NCBI GenBank assembly: GCA_020746995.1
Contig: JAGPXD010000002.1
Coordinates: 868,001-932,000 of the forward strand
Length of the DNA: 64,000 nt
Direction: 5' to 3'
Origin: Plectosphaerella cucumerina
Lineage: Eukaryota; Ascomycota; Sordariomycetes; Glomerellales; Plectosphaerellaceae
Every line of letters begins with the position of its first letter. Positions within the stretch are counted from its first letter, which is position 1. This document shows, in pieces, positions 29,146 through 40,266 of this stretch. The notes below the pieces were generated by a model. The model had not been told where the DNA came from and made no database searches. It saw only the letters and a program-made list of their open reading frames with translations. The position numbers and the translations under genes are program-made.

Positions 29146-32100
29146 GGCGAGGGTGGGAGAGGAGTTGCTTCTATAGCTTTTCGTGGGTTGGGGAGGGAGG
29201 AGGCGGTAGTTGGTGGCACGACACAGTGGCGTGATGAAGTTTTTCTCTGTGCGTACGGAAGATGTTGAGGCTTGTTCGGTGGCTTGGATTTGGAAGGAGG
29301 TCGTGTGAGGAGGCGTGTAGAGGTTAATGTGATCGTGTGAGGACTTGCCTGAAGCAAGGCGTCGAGAGTGTCGAAGTTGAGTCGGGTTTCTCGTACGGTG
29401 GTACAAGCACAATGCCGTCGTGTCTATCGGGGGGTTACAGACTGGACAGGCGCATACGGCCAAGGGCAAGCTGGAGTTGGGAATCCATCTTGTCGGTCGG
29501 TTGCGTGGGTAGTTTGGCTTGTTGTTCGGTCGAGAAAGAGGTCTAGGGACGTGGAAGTTGGGGGTTCAACCACGTCCTGCAAGGTCCTTGACCGGGGTCA
29601 GGGGGGAAAGACTGGGAGGCGTATGGGGGAGAAGGATGGGAAAAGGAAAGAATCGGGTGATCCGGGGATGTCTGTCGGTGTGTCTCTGGAGAAGAGTGAG
29701 GCCGCGGACTGGCTGGGAAACCCTTGGGGGGTGGGTGGTTTACAGTTTTGGGGACCGCGGGGGGAGGAGAGAAGGAGAGGTCATGTCTCGTGGTGGTGGG
29801 ATACCGAGAAAAAGTCAAAGCATTGCTGGGGCTGGACGCGGAGAGCAGGAAGCGATGGAACAGTGGCAGCGTGCCTCGCGCCCAGGGCGCCGCCAAAGGG
29901 GGAAAAGCGTGCTGCCGTGCAGCGCTGGCTCCAGCGACCGGGATGAGCGGATGGGGGGGAACTGGGCTGATGGCTGCATCGGACAAGCGCTGGAAGGGTA
30001 CCTTTTCATGGGCCGGATCCGGGTGAGCGAGCAGGTATCCAGTACATGAAGCCCGTGAACTGACCAGGCAGGCCCCGGACAAGTCAGTCAGTCGCAGGCG
30101 CTAGCGTGGGGGGGTCCCTGGCACAGTGGCACGCCTTCGCGCATCTGGCATGGGGCTTCGGGGGCGTGCAGATCCACCACCGACAGTGGACGGGACCGCC
30201 TCGCATTTGTCAGAGACTCGACAACTGCCTGGTGGGAGGCAGAGCCTGTGGATGGCTGCGACGAACTCTTTGTCTGGCATTGTGCCACTGTCTCGTGAGA
30301 GTTCATGGCTGAAGCCATTTCGACTGGAAATCCATGACCTCTGAAACTTCCCACAAGGCTGAAAGCTCAACAAACAAAGCCTTACGTGACTGAGACCAGG
30401 GCAAGTCCACAAGCTGATCCCATTGACGTAGGCCAGGCCGCCCAGAGCTCTCAGTCCGGAACAACGGCCACAAGGGGTGGACGCGATGATGTCGCCGATG
30501 ACCTCGCGCGCTTACGACGACTAACGCCCATCACTTCAAGACACCACCGTGGAATCCCGCCCCCCCGGATGGCCGAGAGACAACATTGCTCGCCTCGAAT
30601 TGACCACCCCCCAGGTCAGCCACGTCCAGGTCCCTAAAAACCTTGGAACTTACTGTTTTGCCTTGGTGCTCCCCCAAGCAGTTGTCTGGTCCTTCTGGAA
30701 ACCCATCATCCGAACTACCTGTGAATGTGGCTTGAAGGTTTTGGTCCGCCCCAGTCTCCTTAACGCCGGCTCACGCGAAATGCACGCCTGCAGACCTGCC
30801 AGACCACTTTCGGCCCTCACGAGCCCAGCCCGTCCACCGTTCGCGCCGGGTCGTCTCGTCGCTACGGGGCCTTCGGCAGATTTACTGCATCATCATCATC
30901 CACCAAGCGGCTGGGAGAGCCCGCGGGCTGCACCCGGCAACTGCGGACGCCCTTTGGCGCGCTGGCCCTAATTGCAAGGATAGCCCACGGTGATGGCCAG
31001 GCGCGTGGCGACGTGAGACGATCAGCGATGTGTTGTTGGAGGAGACAGAGACCCTGACAGGGGTGGACCTGACTTGAAGGCGCGGTTGATCGGCTATCGC
31101 CACTGGGTGAGGCTTCCCACACGTCCACGATGACGGGATATCGCGCCCCTAGAAGCCTCACCAGGGTGTCCAGCCCTGGCGGGCTTCTCCGAAAGGGGCC
31201 ACAAACAAACACAAGGCACAAGGCTCGTTCTCGGATCGGCTCCAAAACAGCCACCACGCCCGAGGGACGCAGATCTGTAGCACCCAGCACTGTCCAAAGT
31301 AACCAGGTAAAACATCCCGCGACAACCCTAACGGGCCCTCTATTCCGCTGTGTCGTAGAGTCCTACCTCCCGTGGCCCTGAGACGATGATTTCCCGGGAC
31401 CCATCAGCGCTGCGACCCGACAGTTGTGGACTGAACAGAATGAAAAAGCACCGCCAAGAATGCCCCAAACCATTCTGAAATACGTGCCACTCTACCACCG
31501 TAACTCGACGCCAGGAAAAGAACCAGCGGCTCTGCAGCGTCACATTCGCGGCGTCCCGCCCCGGCCCCAATTCATTTCACCCATCCCTTTCAGGAAAGTA
31601 CACCAAGGCCTGCCGGTGCTATTCCCCTTCACTCACCGACAGCCCCCTGTCCTGGCACGCCAACACGTGCGCGGATGCTTGTACAAAAGCCAAAAGCATC
31701 CCAGACGCTCACCGAGGCGTGGGATGCCAAGTATGCAGCCCAAGAGTCACAAACAGCAACACACGCCAGAGAGTGAGCCGAGTCACGGGCCACAACACAG
31801 ATGCGCGGCGTTCCTGACTGGCGGCGAGGCCGAGGCAGACTTCCATGCTGTGCGACACGACTCCATCACCCGACTACTGGGGCGCTGTGGGACGGGGCCC
31901 CAGAAAGATGATACAGTGGAAGTGCCTCGCTGCACAAGAGCACGGCGGGGGGTGGTCAGACAACGTCGGACATCGGACCCGGCTCCAGCCGAGTTTTGTG
32001 TTTTGGTATCGTGATTATTCACTCTCTCGGCTCCGTCGGAGTTTAGCTAATGTACAGTAACACTCGTGATTCTTGCTTGTTGCGAGCCCGGTCTCCATCT

Positions 32101-32304
32101 CAGCGATGGAGACCCCTGGGGCTCGCCCTCATAATATCCGTAAACGCCGTCCCTCCTCCGACCTCCACCATCAACTGGTGGGAACCTGTCGGAATGCAGA
32201 AAAGGCCTCCCTTGGCCGAAGCGCCTATGCCATGCCGTGCCGTGCCTGGGGAAACGCTAGCAAATGCCCGAAAGTACAAACCGGACCATCCATCTGGTCC
32301 ATCT
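29146..32304. other. 3.2-kb gene-free stretch
   Basis: This is the largest gap in the window. It holds the promoter of the Siw14 gene and the 3' flank of the Ima1 gene. The plus strand is strongly G-rich from about 29560 to 30120, matching a pyrimidine-rich non-template strand upstream of the minus-strand gene. Frames up to 196 residues (31424-32014) lack any domain or splice support. Confidence 0.4.
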
Positions 32305-34559
32305 CTACCTGAACCAGGCGTGGGCCTTTGGTCCCAGGTACACCGTAGTGCCGTGAGCGGCCGTGAGGGTCATCGAAATCAGTCCCGTCCACCTCATCTC
32401 ACCGAGCAGCCTGGCGTCCGAGGTAGTCCACATCTGAGCCATCAGGAGCCCGCAGATAACGACCTCGCAGACGCCCAGAAGGACGTTGCCGGTGAGTGAG
32501 CGACGTTGTAGAGTGGAGAGCTGCCGACGCTGAAGGGTAGCAGCCTGCAGGTCAATCATAGCCGTGCGCGTCATGTGCATGCTTACGAGCAGCTCGAGGC
32601 CCATGGTGATCATCATGGTCTCGCGCGTGTATGGCTGCAACTCCTCGTAGGCAGTCGCGCACCACCAGGTGCTCAGCAGAATAGCCAGGAGGAGCATGTC
32701 GGCGAAGCGGCTCGAACGTGAGCTAGTCTTGATCTGGCTGAACTGGGGCTTGAGCTCAATGTCGGCGTCTTTGCCTCCTTCAGGGCGAGTCTCGTTGTCC
32801 GCATCGTCCTGTCCAATGGTGAACTTGGAGTCCAGAATATCCGCGAGCGAGTTGCGTGGGTCGCTGGTGTTGGGCGCAGCGAAGAAGGACGGCTGGGCGA
32901 AGTCGACCTTGCTGCTCTCACCCGTGGTGCCACTGGGCGAGGCAGGCTTGCCCGCGTTGAATCGATTACCGAATGAGAAGAAAGAGTTGGACGACGACTC
33001 GGCAGGCTTCTCGCGGATGACAGCAGTCGAGGCCGTGGCAAGCTTGTGCAGAGGCGCCTTGGGCGCGGGGGGAACCTTGTACCAGAACGCGCCAGAGTCG
33101 ACATTGGCGGGAGCCGCGTTGAAGCCCTGCTTGTCCCTGCCGGGGGCGCCAAAGTCGTTGAAGGCACGGTGCTTGGACTGCGTGGGCGACCAGTCCATCT
33201 CCTCGGAGTATTGGGGCGGACGCTCAGACAGAGCAAGCCCTCCCATGCCGACGTTTTCCTTATCACGACCGGAAGACTGAGCCAGAGGTGACCTGGTAGG
33301 GCGGGTGGGGATCTCCATGACGTTCTTGGGCGGCTGCTGCATGATCTCGTCCAGCATGCCAGCCAGGCTCTGAGTGTCTTGCTTCTGAGCGGCTCTGGCC
33401 GGTCCTTTGACTCGGGGAGGAGTAGGCATCGGCGAGGTGTCGGACTGGAACAGGGGAGTGGTGTCGATGTGAACCGAGCCTTGGGCCTTCCAGTAGCACT
33501 GTGTCTGTCTGTCAGTCTGTGATGTGCCAAAGATGGGGAGGTAGCTTACGGCAATCGTGATAATCGCGAGAAGGCCATGGAGAGAGATGTTGGCGCTTGT
33601 GCCAACTCCGGTCTGAGCCACATGGCCAGCAGCTTGTCGTCCACCAAGTCGGACCGCCAGAATCAAGGCCTGGAAGGCGTACCACTGGGACAGACCGAGA
33701 ACGTGCTTGGAGAAGCCACGGAAGACCTGGACGAATCGAGGGTTCCACCAGGCACTGAGAACGCTGGCGAGGATGCTGTACCAGCTGAGGCATTCGCCTT
33801 CGGGGAGCCAGTTGGTGACCTGGACAAGCCAAGTCTGGAACCAGTGAGGGACCTCATCAGGATCTCGGAGAGGATCAGAGTTCGAGGGAGAAGAGGCTTG
33901 TGAGACCGACACCAGGTGCCAGAGGAGCTGACAGGCCAGTCCACCCAGCCAGAGCCACTTGCCCGCAGCGTCCAAGGTGTTGAGAGGGCTCCACTGCTTG
34001 GGAGTCGCGCGGCGCTGGCGGCTCTTATCCATCATACGGCGCAGGTGATCGGTCCTCGCGGTGTAACCAGCCCTGTCAACCTGGGCCTGGACCTTGGGGA
34101 AGCAGTCGGCGCAGATCTGGGGGTACAGCTGCTCCAGGCTCTTTCTGTACTTGTAGTAGTCCCGCTCGAGGCGGGCATAGTCGGGATGGTCAGGGTCGTC
34201 AGGGAGGTACTGGGCCAGAGAGGCAGTGAAGAGGTGCTGGTTCTTCTGGCAAGTCGAGCAGAAGATGTCTTGCGACGGGCTGGTCGCGGCAACGGGAGAC
34301 TGTTGTCGGATGGTCGCGTACTGGGCAGGTTCGACGACCGAGGTGGTCTTCGCAACGGGGGGATCGGTGATTTCGCCGTTCTTTCCTTCCTGTTAGTCTA
34401 CTTCTAGAGTCGATGGAAGTTTCGCCAGGTTCATACCTTGTCAAGATAGTTGGTCGCGTCGCAATGGAGGCAGAGAAAGTCGCGAATCGAGCCGTCGAAC
34501 TTGACTGACGACTTCTTGCCGCAATAGAAGCAGCTCAGGCTGCCTCCGAGCCGCGGCAT
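32305..34559 (-). CDS. ima1: Ima1-type inner nuclear membrane protein
   Basis: I reconstruct three exons: 34559-34437, 34380-33550 and 33498-32305, giving 715 residues. The N-terminal domain has zinc-ribbon Cys pairs (CFYCGKK, CLHCDATNYLD, CSTCQKN, CADCFPK) and the phrase NGEITDPP, characteristic of the Ima1 N-terminal domain (SAMP1/NET5 relatives). Several membrane segments follow (near residues 225-245 and 270-320), then a long disordered middle and a C-terminal membrane cluster. In fission yeast Ima1 sits at the inner nuclear membrane and links to heterochromatin and nuclear positioning. The second intron (33499-33549) is 51 nt, in phase and free of stops, so retention would insert 17 residues. 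Confidence 0.85.
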
Positions 34560-35147
34560 GGTGATGATGAGCTGCGCGGGTCGGAGGAGAACAATGACTT
34601 TCAAGCAGACACCATGCTGCAGGTGTCAAGGGGAGAGGGGAAGGTTTATCGGACGAGAAGGAGGGGCGTGGGCTTTCTGGTCCAGGCGATTTTGCCGAGC
34701 GGTGACGGGGAATTTGTGGTGGTGAACGCGGTGGAACCGTCACACAAAAGAGCTGCAGAAAGTCAACAGGTTCCTACTGGTGCCCCAGGCTTTGTTTGTT
34801 TGCGACGGGCCGCTGAATGGGCGGCCCAGGAACCACTGGGGATGAAGTCATATCGTGCCCGGGTCACCTAAAGGTCCGTGCGTTAACGTGACTGCTTTCT
34901 GAGGTGGCGCTCCAGCTGCCTTCCCCTTCACCTGGAGTTCTCGGGAAACTGCCCTCTTGCCACTGAGGTGGTCTCGGATATCTTCTCGCTTAGCGTGGAA
35001 GCCTCTTGTCGCCTTGGGCACAAGGTGTTATCACAATGCTGGAAGAGAGAATGGAACTACTTGTAGAAGCCTTTCAGGCTTCAGGACGCAGGAGCTCCTT
35101 CGATATCTTGTCAGATGAGTTGCTCTCCAGGAAGCCCTACTTCAACA
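34560..35147. other. Ima1 promoter and 3' flank of the Zn2Cys6 factor
   Basis: No gene or repeat is seen. Confidence 0.5.
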
Positions 35148-36672
35148 CTACATGGCTATGTCTTGCTGCTCCGAGACTGGCCATCCTCCCTGAACTCCCT
35201 GGTAAGATTTCTTCCCCGGTTCTTGTCGTGTGAGATTCATCTGCCACTCGATCAGACCCTCGTAGTCTGTCCCGCCCAACTTGTTCCAAAGGTCGTCCAG
35301 TAGAGTCTGCGCCCATCCCTCCAGAAACCAATACCTCCCAGCAGCATGGTGCAGCAAAACACCATAGTATGCGATGGCGGCTAGGGCAAAAGGGTGTCGA
35401 CTCCGGCATAGCAAAATATGCTTGTTGGTCAGCGTCATGGGCCATGCGAATAGAGCCTGCATCTCAGCACTCGATGCGTCGGTAATGCCAGTAGTGTCGT
35501 GCAACCTTAGCAGCATATCAATCATCGAGCCCACCATGAAGATGCAATCCTCCAGTTCTTCTGCTTCGGCCCCAGTGTTGAGAGTTTGCAGGTAGGCTTT
35601 GAATGCTTTCATCTGGTTGAGAAGGTCCCGTGTTCGTTCTGGCATTGGGAGCGGCGCGCGAGGGTGCACCGCAAATATGTTCTTGAGCGGACCCCGGCGA
35701 AGGGGTCCATATCCGTTCCCCATGATAATCGCCATGCCATGAGACAGTTTCATCATGTCGACGATGCTGTCGATGGCGCTAAAATCCTCGTTTTGCGCCA
35801 TTTGGCTCGGGAGGGCGGCAAAAGCAGATGTGTGGAGCATCAGGGCGCAGGAGAAGAGAGCATCGCAGTTCTCTGGCGTTATCTCTTGGGCCAAGGCTTT
35901 CCGAAACCCCGCGATGGCCATAGTCTGGTGACATGATGCCTTGAGCGCGAGGGCCTGCTGTTTCCCAGGACAAGCGTAGGAGAGATGGAACCCTGAGAAC
36001 GCAAGGATCTGCTGCAACAGAAAGCCATGATCCAGTCCCAGCTTCATGACCTCGATTTGTAATGTCCTGTTGGCGACGCGACTGGAGGACATGGTGCTGT
36101 GAGCAGTAACCTTGAAGTGATGTAATAGCTCCAGATTAGACATCCAGTTCTCCCCGCTCCCGAGACGAGCGTCTGATAGGAGTGTGGGAGGGTGCGGCAC
36201 GGTCGACAAGGCCATGCACCCGGCGGTATTCTGGAGCTTGGGTGAAGACGAGCTGCTCCTGGCGGACGAAGCACGGGCTGTCGACGACTGAGTGGCGGGT
36301 CCGATGAAGTCCTAAGCCCCTGTCAGACCGAGCCCGTGACTGGAAGCGTGTTCGTTGCTATTCGGGCCGTATGTACCTGAGCGAAGTGATTGACGAATCC
36401 GTCACCATCCCCCTCGCCACGGTAGTTCTCTGGTGGCGGGGGAACATCGGGCGCAAGGCTACAGCGGACGCGATGCTTGACGCATGCTGTACAAGGCCTT
36501 GCCTCGTCGCACTAGGAATCCTCTCGGCATCAGTACAGTCCATCTAGAGAGCACGCCCAGCGTGAGAGGGGCGAGCTCGTGGGCGGGCTGGTTGGCGATG
36601 GCGAACCTTGACTTTTCTCGTTTTGCATCGCTTGCAGCCACTGCGGGACTTCGTGTGGACGCCTCGCTTCAT
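35148..36672 (-). CDS. Zn2Cys6 transcription factor, sterol-uptake regulator-like
   Basis: I reconstruct three exons: 36672-36607, 36511-36377 and 36311-35148, with introns of 95 and 65 nt, giving 454 residues. The zinc cluster is at the extreme N-terminus (Cys13, 16, 23, 29, 32 and 39; C-x2-C-x6-C-x5-C-x2-C-x6-C) and is split by intron 1 right before the third Cys. The rest is a helical fungal-specific domain opening with SNLELLHHF, as in the UPC2/ECM22-like group of fungal factors. Many such proteins are simply called C6 transcription factors, and the target genes cannot be deduced. The C-terminal 30 or so residues are less convincing and could contain an unrecognised intron. Confidence 0.8.
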
Positions 36673-38106
36673 GCTGCTCTCTGCAAGGGACAGGACCTGC
36701 CGCGGGCGCTAGATCGTGGAAGAGATGTGACCAGTTGCTCCGTTGTGGCACAATGGGCATGCCGGGATCAAGAAACAGACAGCCGAAAAAGTGCAAGACC
36801 TCGGATTCAAGAACCCCATCGAGGGCGAGCCGTCGCGCAGCGCACTGCCCCCCACTGTGTGTGACCTCTCTTACAAAATACGCGGAAGATCTGGGCTCGG
36901 AGACTATGCATATAAACCGGAGCCAGCTCCTTCAGTACCGTGACGGAGCCTCTGCTTGGGCCACGAATTTAACTTTCAAGTTGGACGCGGGGTACCTTAT
37001 TGAACCCGGTGTCTGGTGTACGTAGCATTCTCGATGGAATGCATCCAGATTGTTGACACGACTCATGGGTTCTAAAACTGCTAGGTATGCACTGATGGGT
37101 GAGAGCAGAGTCCGGCCCGAGTCATCGGACATGCGGTCGCAAACTTGTCCCACCATAGGAGGCCAGCCCTACCGGTTAGGTGGAATCGCATGTGGTTTAA
37201 ACCGAGTCCGTCTGATCCGAGTCGCACCATGATCAGGGCTGATCTTGCAGTTGTCTGTACAGGTATTTCGATTGACTTCGTCACGGCGTTTGAAATTGAT
37301 GACGGGTAGTTGACCACCACAGTCAAGTTTGCTACACATCGAAGTAAGTGACAACACCATGTCGAACATGGCAAGATATCAACGAGTACGAAGACGAAAG
37401 CGAAGGCAAATCCAAATCGGTGATAGTTCCAGACGTGACAGATCCACCGAAAGCTGCAAGGTAAGCAACTAGTGTACATTTTAGTGCTCCCGGTAGCGGC
37501 AGCTGATGCTGGGATGCCGTGCAAGCTGGGCAAGCCGGGGTCCAGAGTGTTTCTACCTACCGGCACAAGCCGTAGTAAGCGGGGCCCGATGTTGTGCCAG
37601 GCACACAAAGTGTTGCTTGGGGCACGTTGAAGATAGACAAGATGCCGACGACACGGTACAGTATCCATCATGCCGGTGAAGATGAACTCTGACACGACAC
37701 ATTGTGCAGTGCCAAATGTGCCGAGATGGATCGGGCCGCTGCACTGTTGTTCTTGACACCAGCCGAAGGATTGAGGCCAGGAACCTACCTTAGGCGACCT
37801 GAATCTCTGGTGAATTGACGGTTTGTCGGGACTCGGGTGGCTCCCGTGAAGGATGTGGCTGATGCTGCGCCACAAATCGAGGGGCTTTGTGTGGCGAGTG
37901 GAAGAGGACCTGGCAGCTCTTCGATTTAGCGTTCACGATGCCAACCAAACCTGCCAGCACTCCAGAAGATCACATCCCTATCTTCAGCCGCACTCTCGAG
38001 CCAAGCTGGCCAAATGATCGGCGAAAGTTTCAGATTGACTCTACAGACAAGATCTTAGCGGCCAGCAACCTTCTCTCTATTAGCGGCCGACAAGAATCCC
38101 AACACA
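36673..38106. other. divergent intergenic region
   Basis: This 1.4-kb stretch lies between divergent genes (the Zn2Cys6 factor and ALG14). A 264-codon open frame on the minus strand (37081-37875) starts at TTG and has no family character, so I leave it uncalled. No repeat is seen. Confidence 0.45.
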
Positions 38107-38992
38107 ATGGCTGTTCCCGCTGCCCCCATACTCACGGGCACTGTGGCCGTCTCGCTGGCCATTGGATTTGTCGCAGTGGCATGGTCATCACTCACGGCGA
38201 TCTCTCTTTTGCTGGGAACCTGGGCTGCTCTTGTCGCTGTCTTTGTCTTGGTAAGTTGGCTAGACAAGATCACAGAAGCGTTGAGCTGACAACCCCTAGG
38301 TGCGACACAGGCAACTACGCCGTGCACTGGCGGATCACCCTGTCTCAACAAACAGCATCTTGAAGCCAGGACAGCTTGCCGGGGCATACTTTCTGGTTGT
38401 CCTCGGGTCAGGGGGCCACACCAAGGAGATGTTTGCCATGATGGAGATCAACTTCCCCGCCGCCCCCGGCCTACACAGGCGCTACGTTGTCTCCAGTGGG
38501 GACTCAATGTCTCTGAAGCACCTCAAGGCCTTTGAAGAATCCCTGACAACGACCTACGGCGAAGAGAAGGCTGGAAGTTATGATGTTCACATCGTCACCA
38601 GGGCCCGAAAGATCCACCAACCTCTCTACACAGTGCCCCTCAGCGGCCTTCAATCGATCCTGGACATCTTCCCGCTTCTGCTGAGATCTCCCTTCTCTGG
38701 AATCAGAAGCAGGCAGAAATACCCCGACGTCATTCTTACCAACGGCCCTGCCACCGGGCTCTTCGTTGGCCTCGCTGCCTGGGCTCTGAGAATATTCCAC
38801 ATCGTGCCCGAGGAGGCGGCACAGATCCTCTACGTCGAGTCATGGGCGCGTATCAAGACGCTCAGCCTCACGGGTCTGCTATTCCACCGCCTGGGCATCG
38901 CTGATGTCTTCCTCGTCCAACATGAGAAGGTCGCCCAGAAGTATGGGCTGCAGAACGCCGGGTGTATCGTGGTCAAGCAGCAGCAGCGGTAG
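38107..38992 (+). CDS. alg14: ALG14 subunit of UDP-GlcNAc transferase
   Basis: Two exons, 38107-38250 and 38300-38992, flank a 49-nt intron (GTAAGT to CCTAG), giving 278 residues. An N-terminal membrane anchor (residues about 8-48) is followed by the Alg14 domain with VLGSGGHTKEM, RYVVSSGD, and later NGPATG and YVESWARI. Alg14 anchors the catalytic subunit Alg13 to the ER membrane; together they add the second GlcNAc to dolichol-PP-GlcNAc in N-glycan synthesis. The intron separates the anchor from the enzymatic domain. Its stop lies only about 100 bases from the stop of the convergent mS23 gene. Confidence 0.93.
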
Positions 38993-39090
38993 TGGGAATG
39001 AGGAACACAATGTTGTACATGTTGTATGTTGTGGTTGTTGTCTTACATCTCGATAATGATACATGTGCGGAGTCTTTGAGCGACCGCAGA

Positions 39091-39871
39091 TCATGGAGCG
39101 CTGGCTCCTTCCACCTCCTCGACCAATGTCGCCTCCGCAGCCTCGGGATCGGGGCCAAAGTCGGCATACGCCGATGAGCGTGCCGCGTCGACCCTGACAA
39201 CCTCGTCCTTGGCCCAGTTCTTCCAGATGTCGTACTCCTTGTCCTCGATGACCTGGGAGATCTGGTTCTTGTTCATGCCGAAGTAGGCGCCGACGTGCCG
39301 GGCCTCTTCCCTCTGGACCCTCTTCTCGATCTCCTCCTCCTGGCGCAGGGCGTAGAACTCGCGACGGGCAATGTCGTAGGCCTCGAACTTGGTCTTTCCA
39401 CCTTGGTGCATCAGCCACAGCTGGCGCTGGACAACGCTGGGACTTGTTAGCCGACCGCTTGCAGTGCTTGGGCTCGAGACGGATGCCATACCACTCGCCG
39501 GACAGCGGGATGCCGCGCTGGCGCACGCCCTTGCTCCAGTCCACCTTCTGATAGTCCTTGCCGTCGTTTTCCAGCACGACTCTCGGCCTGGCAAGCTCCC
39601 AGGGGTGGTCCTTGAAGAACGTCGACCGCAGCTCGTCCTCCTCGTAAATGATGTTTTGGGGCATCCAGATCTTCTTCGGTCTCCGGACGTTGTGGTCGAC
39701 GGCCTTGTGGCGGATGGGTATCGGCCTCGTGGCAATCTCGGCGGGAGGGATCGTGTTGACGACCTTGTACCAGGCAGGCTCGTGAACTCGGTAATGCGGT
39801 TTGATCCTGTTGGCGAGCTCCTGCGTCAGGGTCTCGTAGACCCTCAGGGGCCGCACCTGTCTCGACTTCAT
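39091..39871 (-). CDS. rsm25: mitochondrial small-subunit ribosomal protein mS23
   Basis: Two exons, 39871-39492 and 39436-39091, have a 55-nt intron (GTATGG to CCCAG, branch GCTAAC), giving 241 residues. The sequence matches the fungal mitoribosomal S25/mS23 family: a basic N-terminus (RVYETLTQELANRI), then IPIRHKAVDHNVRRPKKIW, WELARP, and a charged helical C-terminal part with EFYALRQEEEIEKRVQREE. The product acts in the mitochondrial 37S subunit. The longer open frame starts at a GTG at 39892, so I chose the ATG at 39869-39871. It is divergent from the PPR gene at 40267. Confidence 0.9.
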
Positions 39872-40266
39872 GGCGTCTGAAGTAGTCGACACTAATCAGT
39901 CGATAGGAGTGGACCGGATTGAGTGTGGGCGATCTTGGCTGAGTCCGAATGCCGTCAATGTCGCGGCGCAAGATATCGGCCGACAATTGAAAGCTCGATT
40001 GGAAATTTGGCGGCCAGGTCGGCGAATCCTTTCACCGTCGCGACCGGGGGACCCAAAGGCGCGCACGGACACACTGGCACTGTGCTTCTACCGCGACCCG
40101 GCCGGGGCCCCACTTGCAGCAAAGAGATATCTCTGGTAAAATTCCCCGTCTGCTTCGAAGCCATCAACGCAAGCATCGACACCCGAGATCAACCCGTTGC
40201 CGACTCTCATCGAATCCCCGGACTCTTGAGGGCGCTCATGGTGGCCGAGATGCTACACCGAACCTC
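39872..40266. promoter_or_regulatory. shared promoter of mS23 and the PPR gene
   Basis: Only 395 bases separate the start codons of two divergent genes, both for mitochondrial gene expression. No TATA box is obvious. Co-regulation is an inference from the arrangement. Confidence 0.45.

Noticed and set aside
31424..32014. 196-codon open frame in the 3.2-kb gap
   Set aside because: Composition is His/Arg/Pro-rich and unlike a folded protein, and there is no supporting context.
37081..37875. 264-codon open frame on the minus strand between two divergent genes
   Set aside because: It begins with TTG, has Cys/His/Trp-rich random-looking sequence and no splice or family support.
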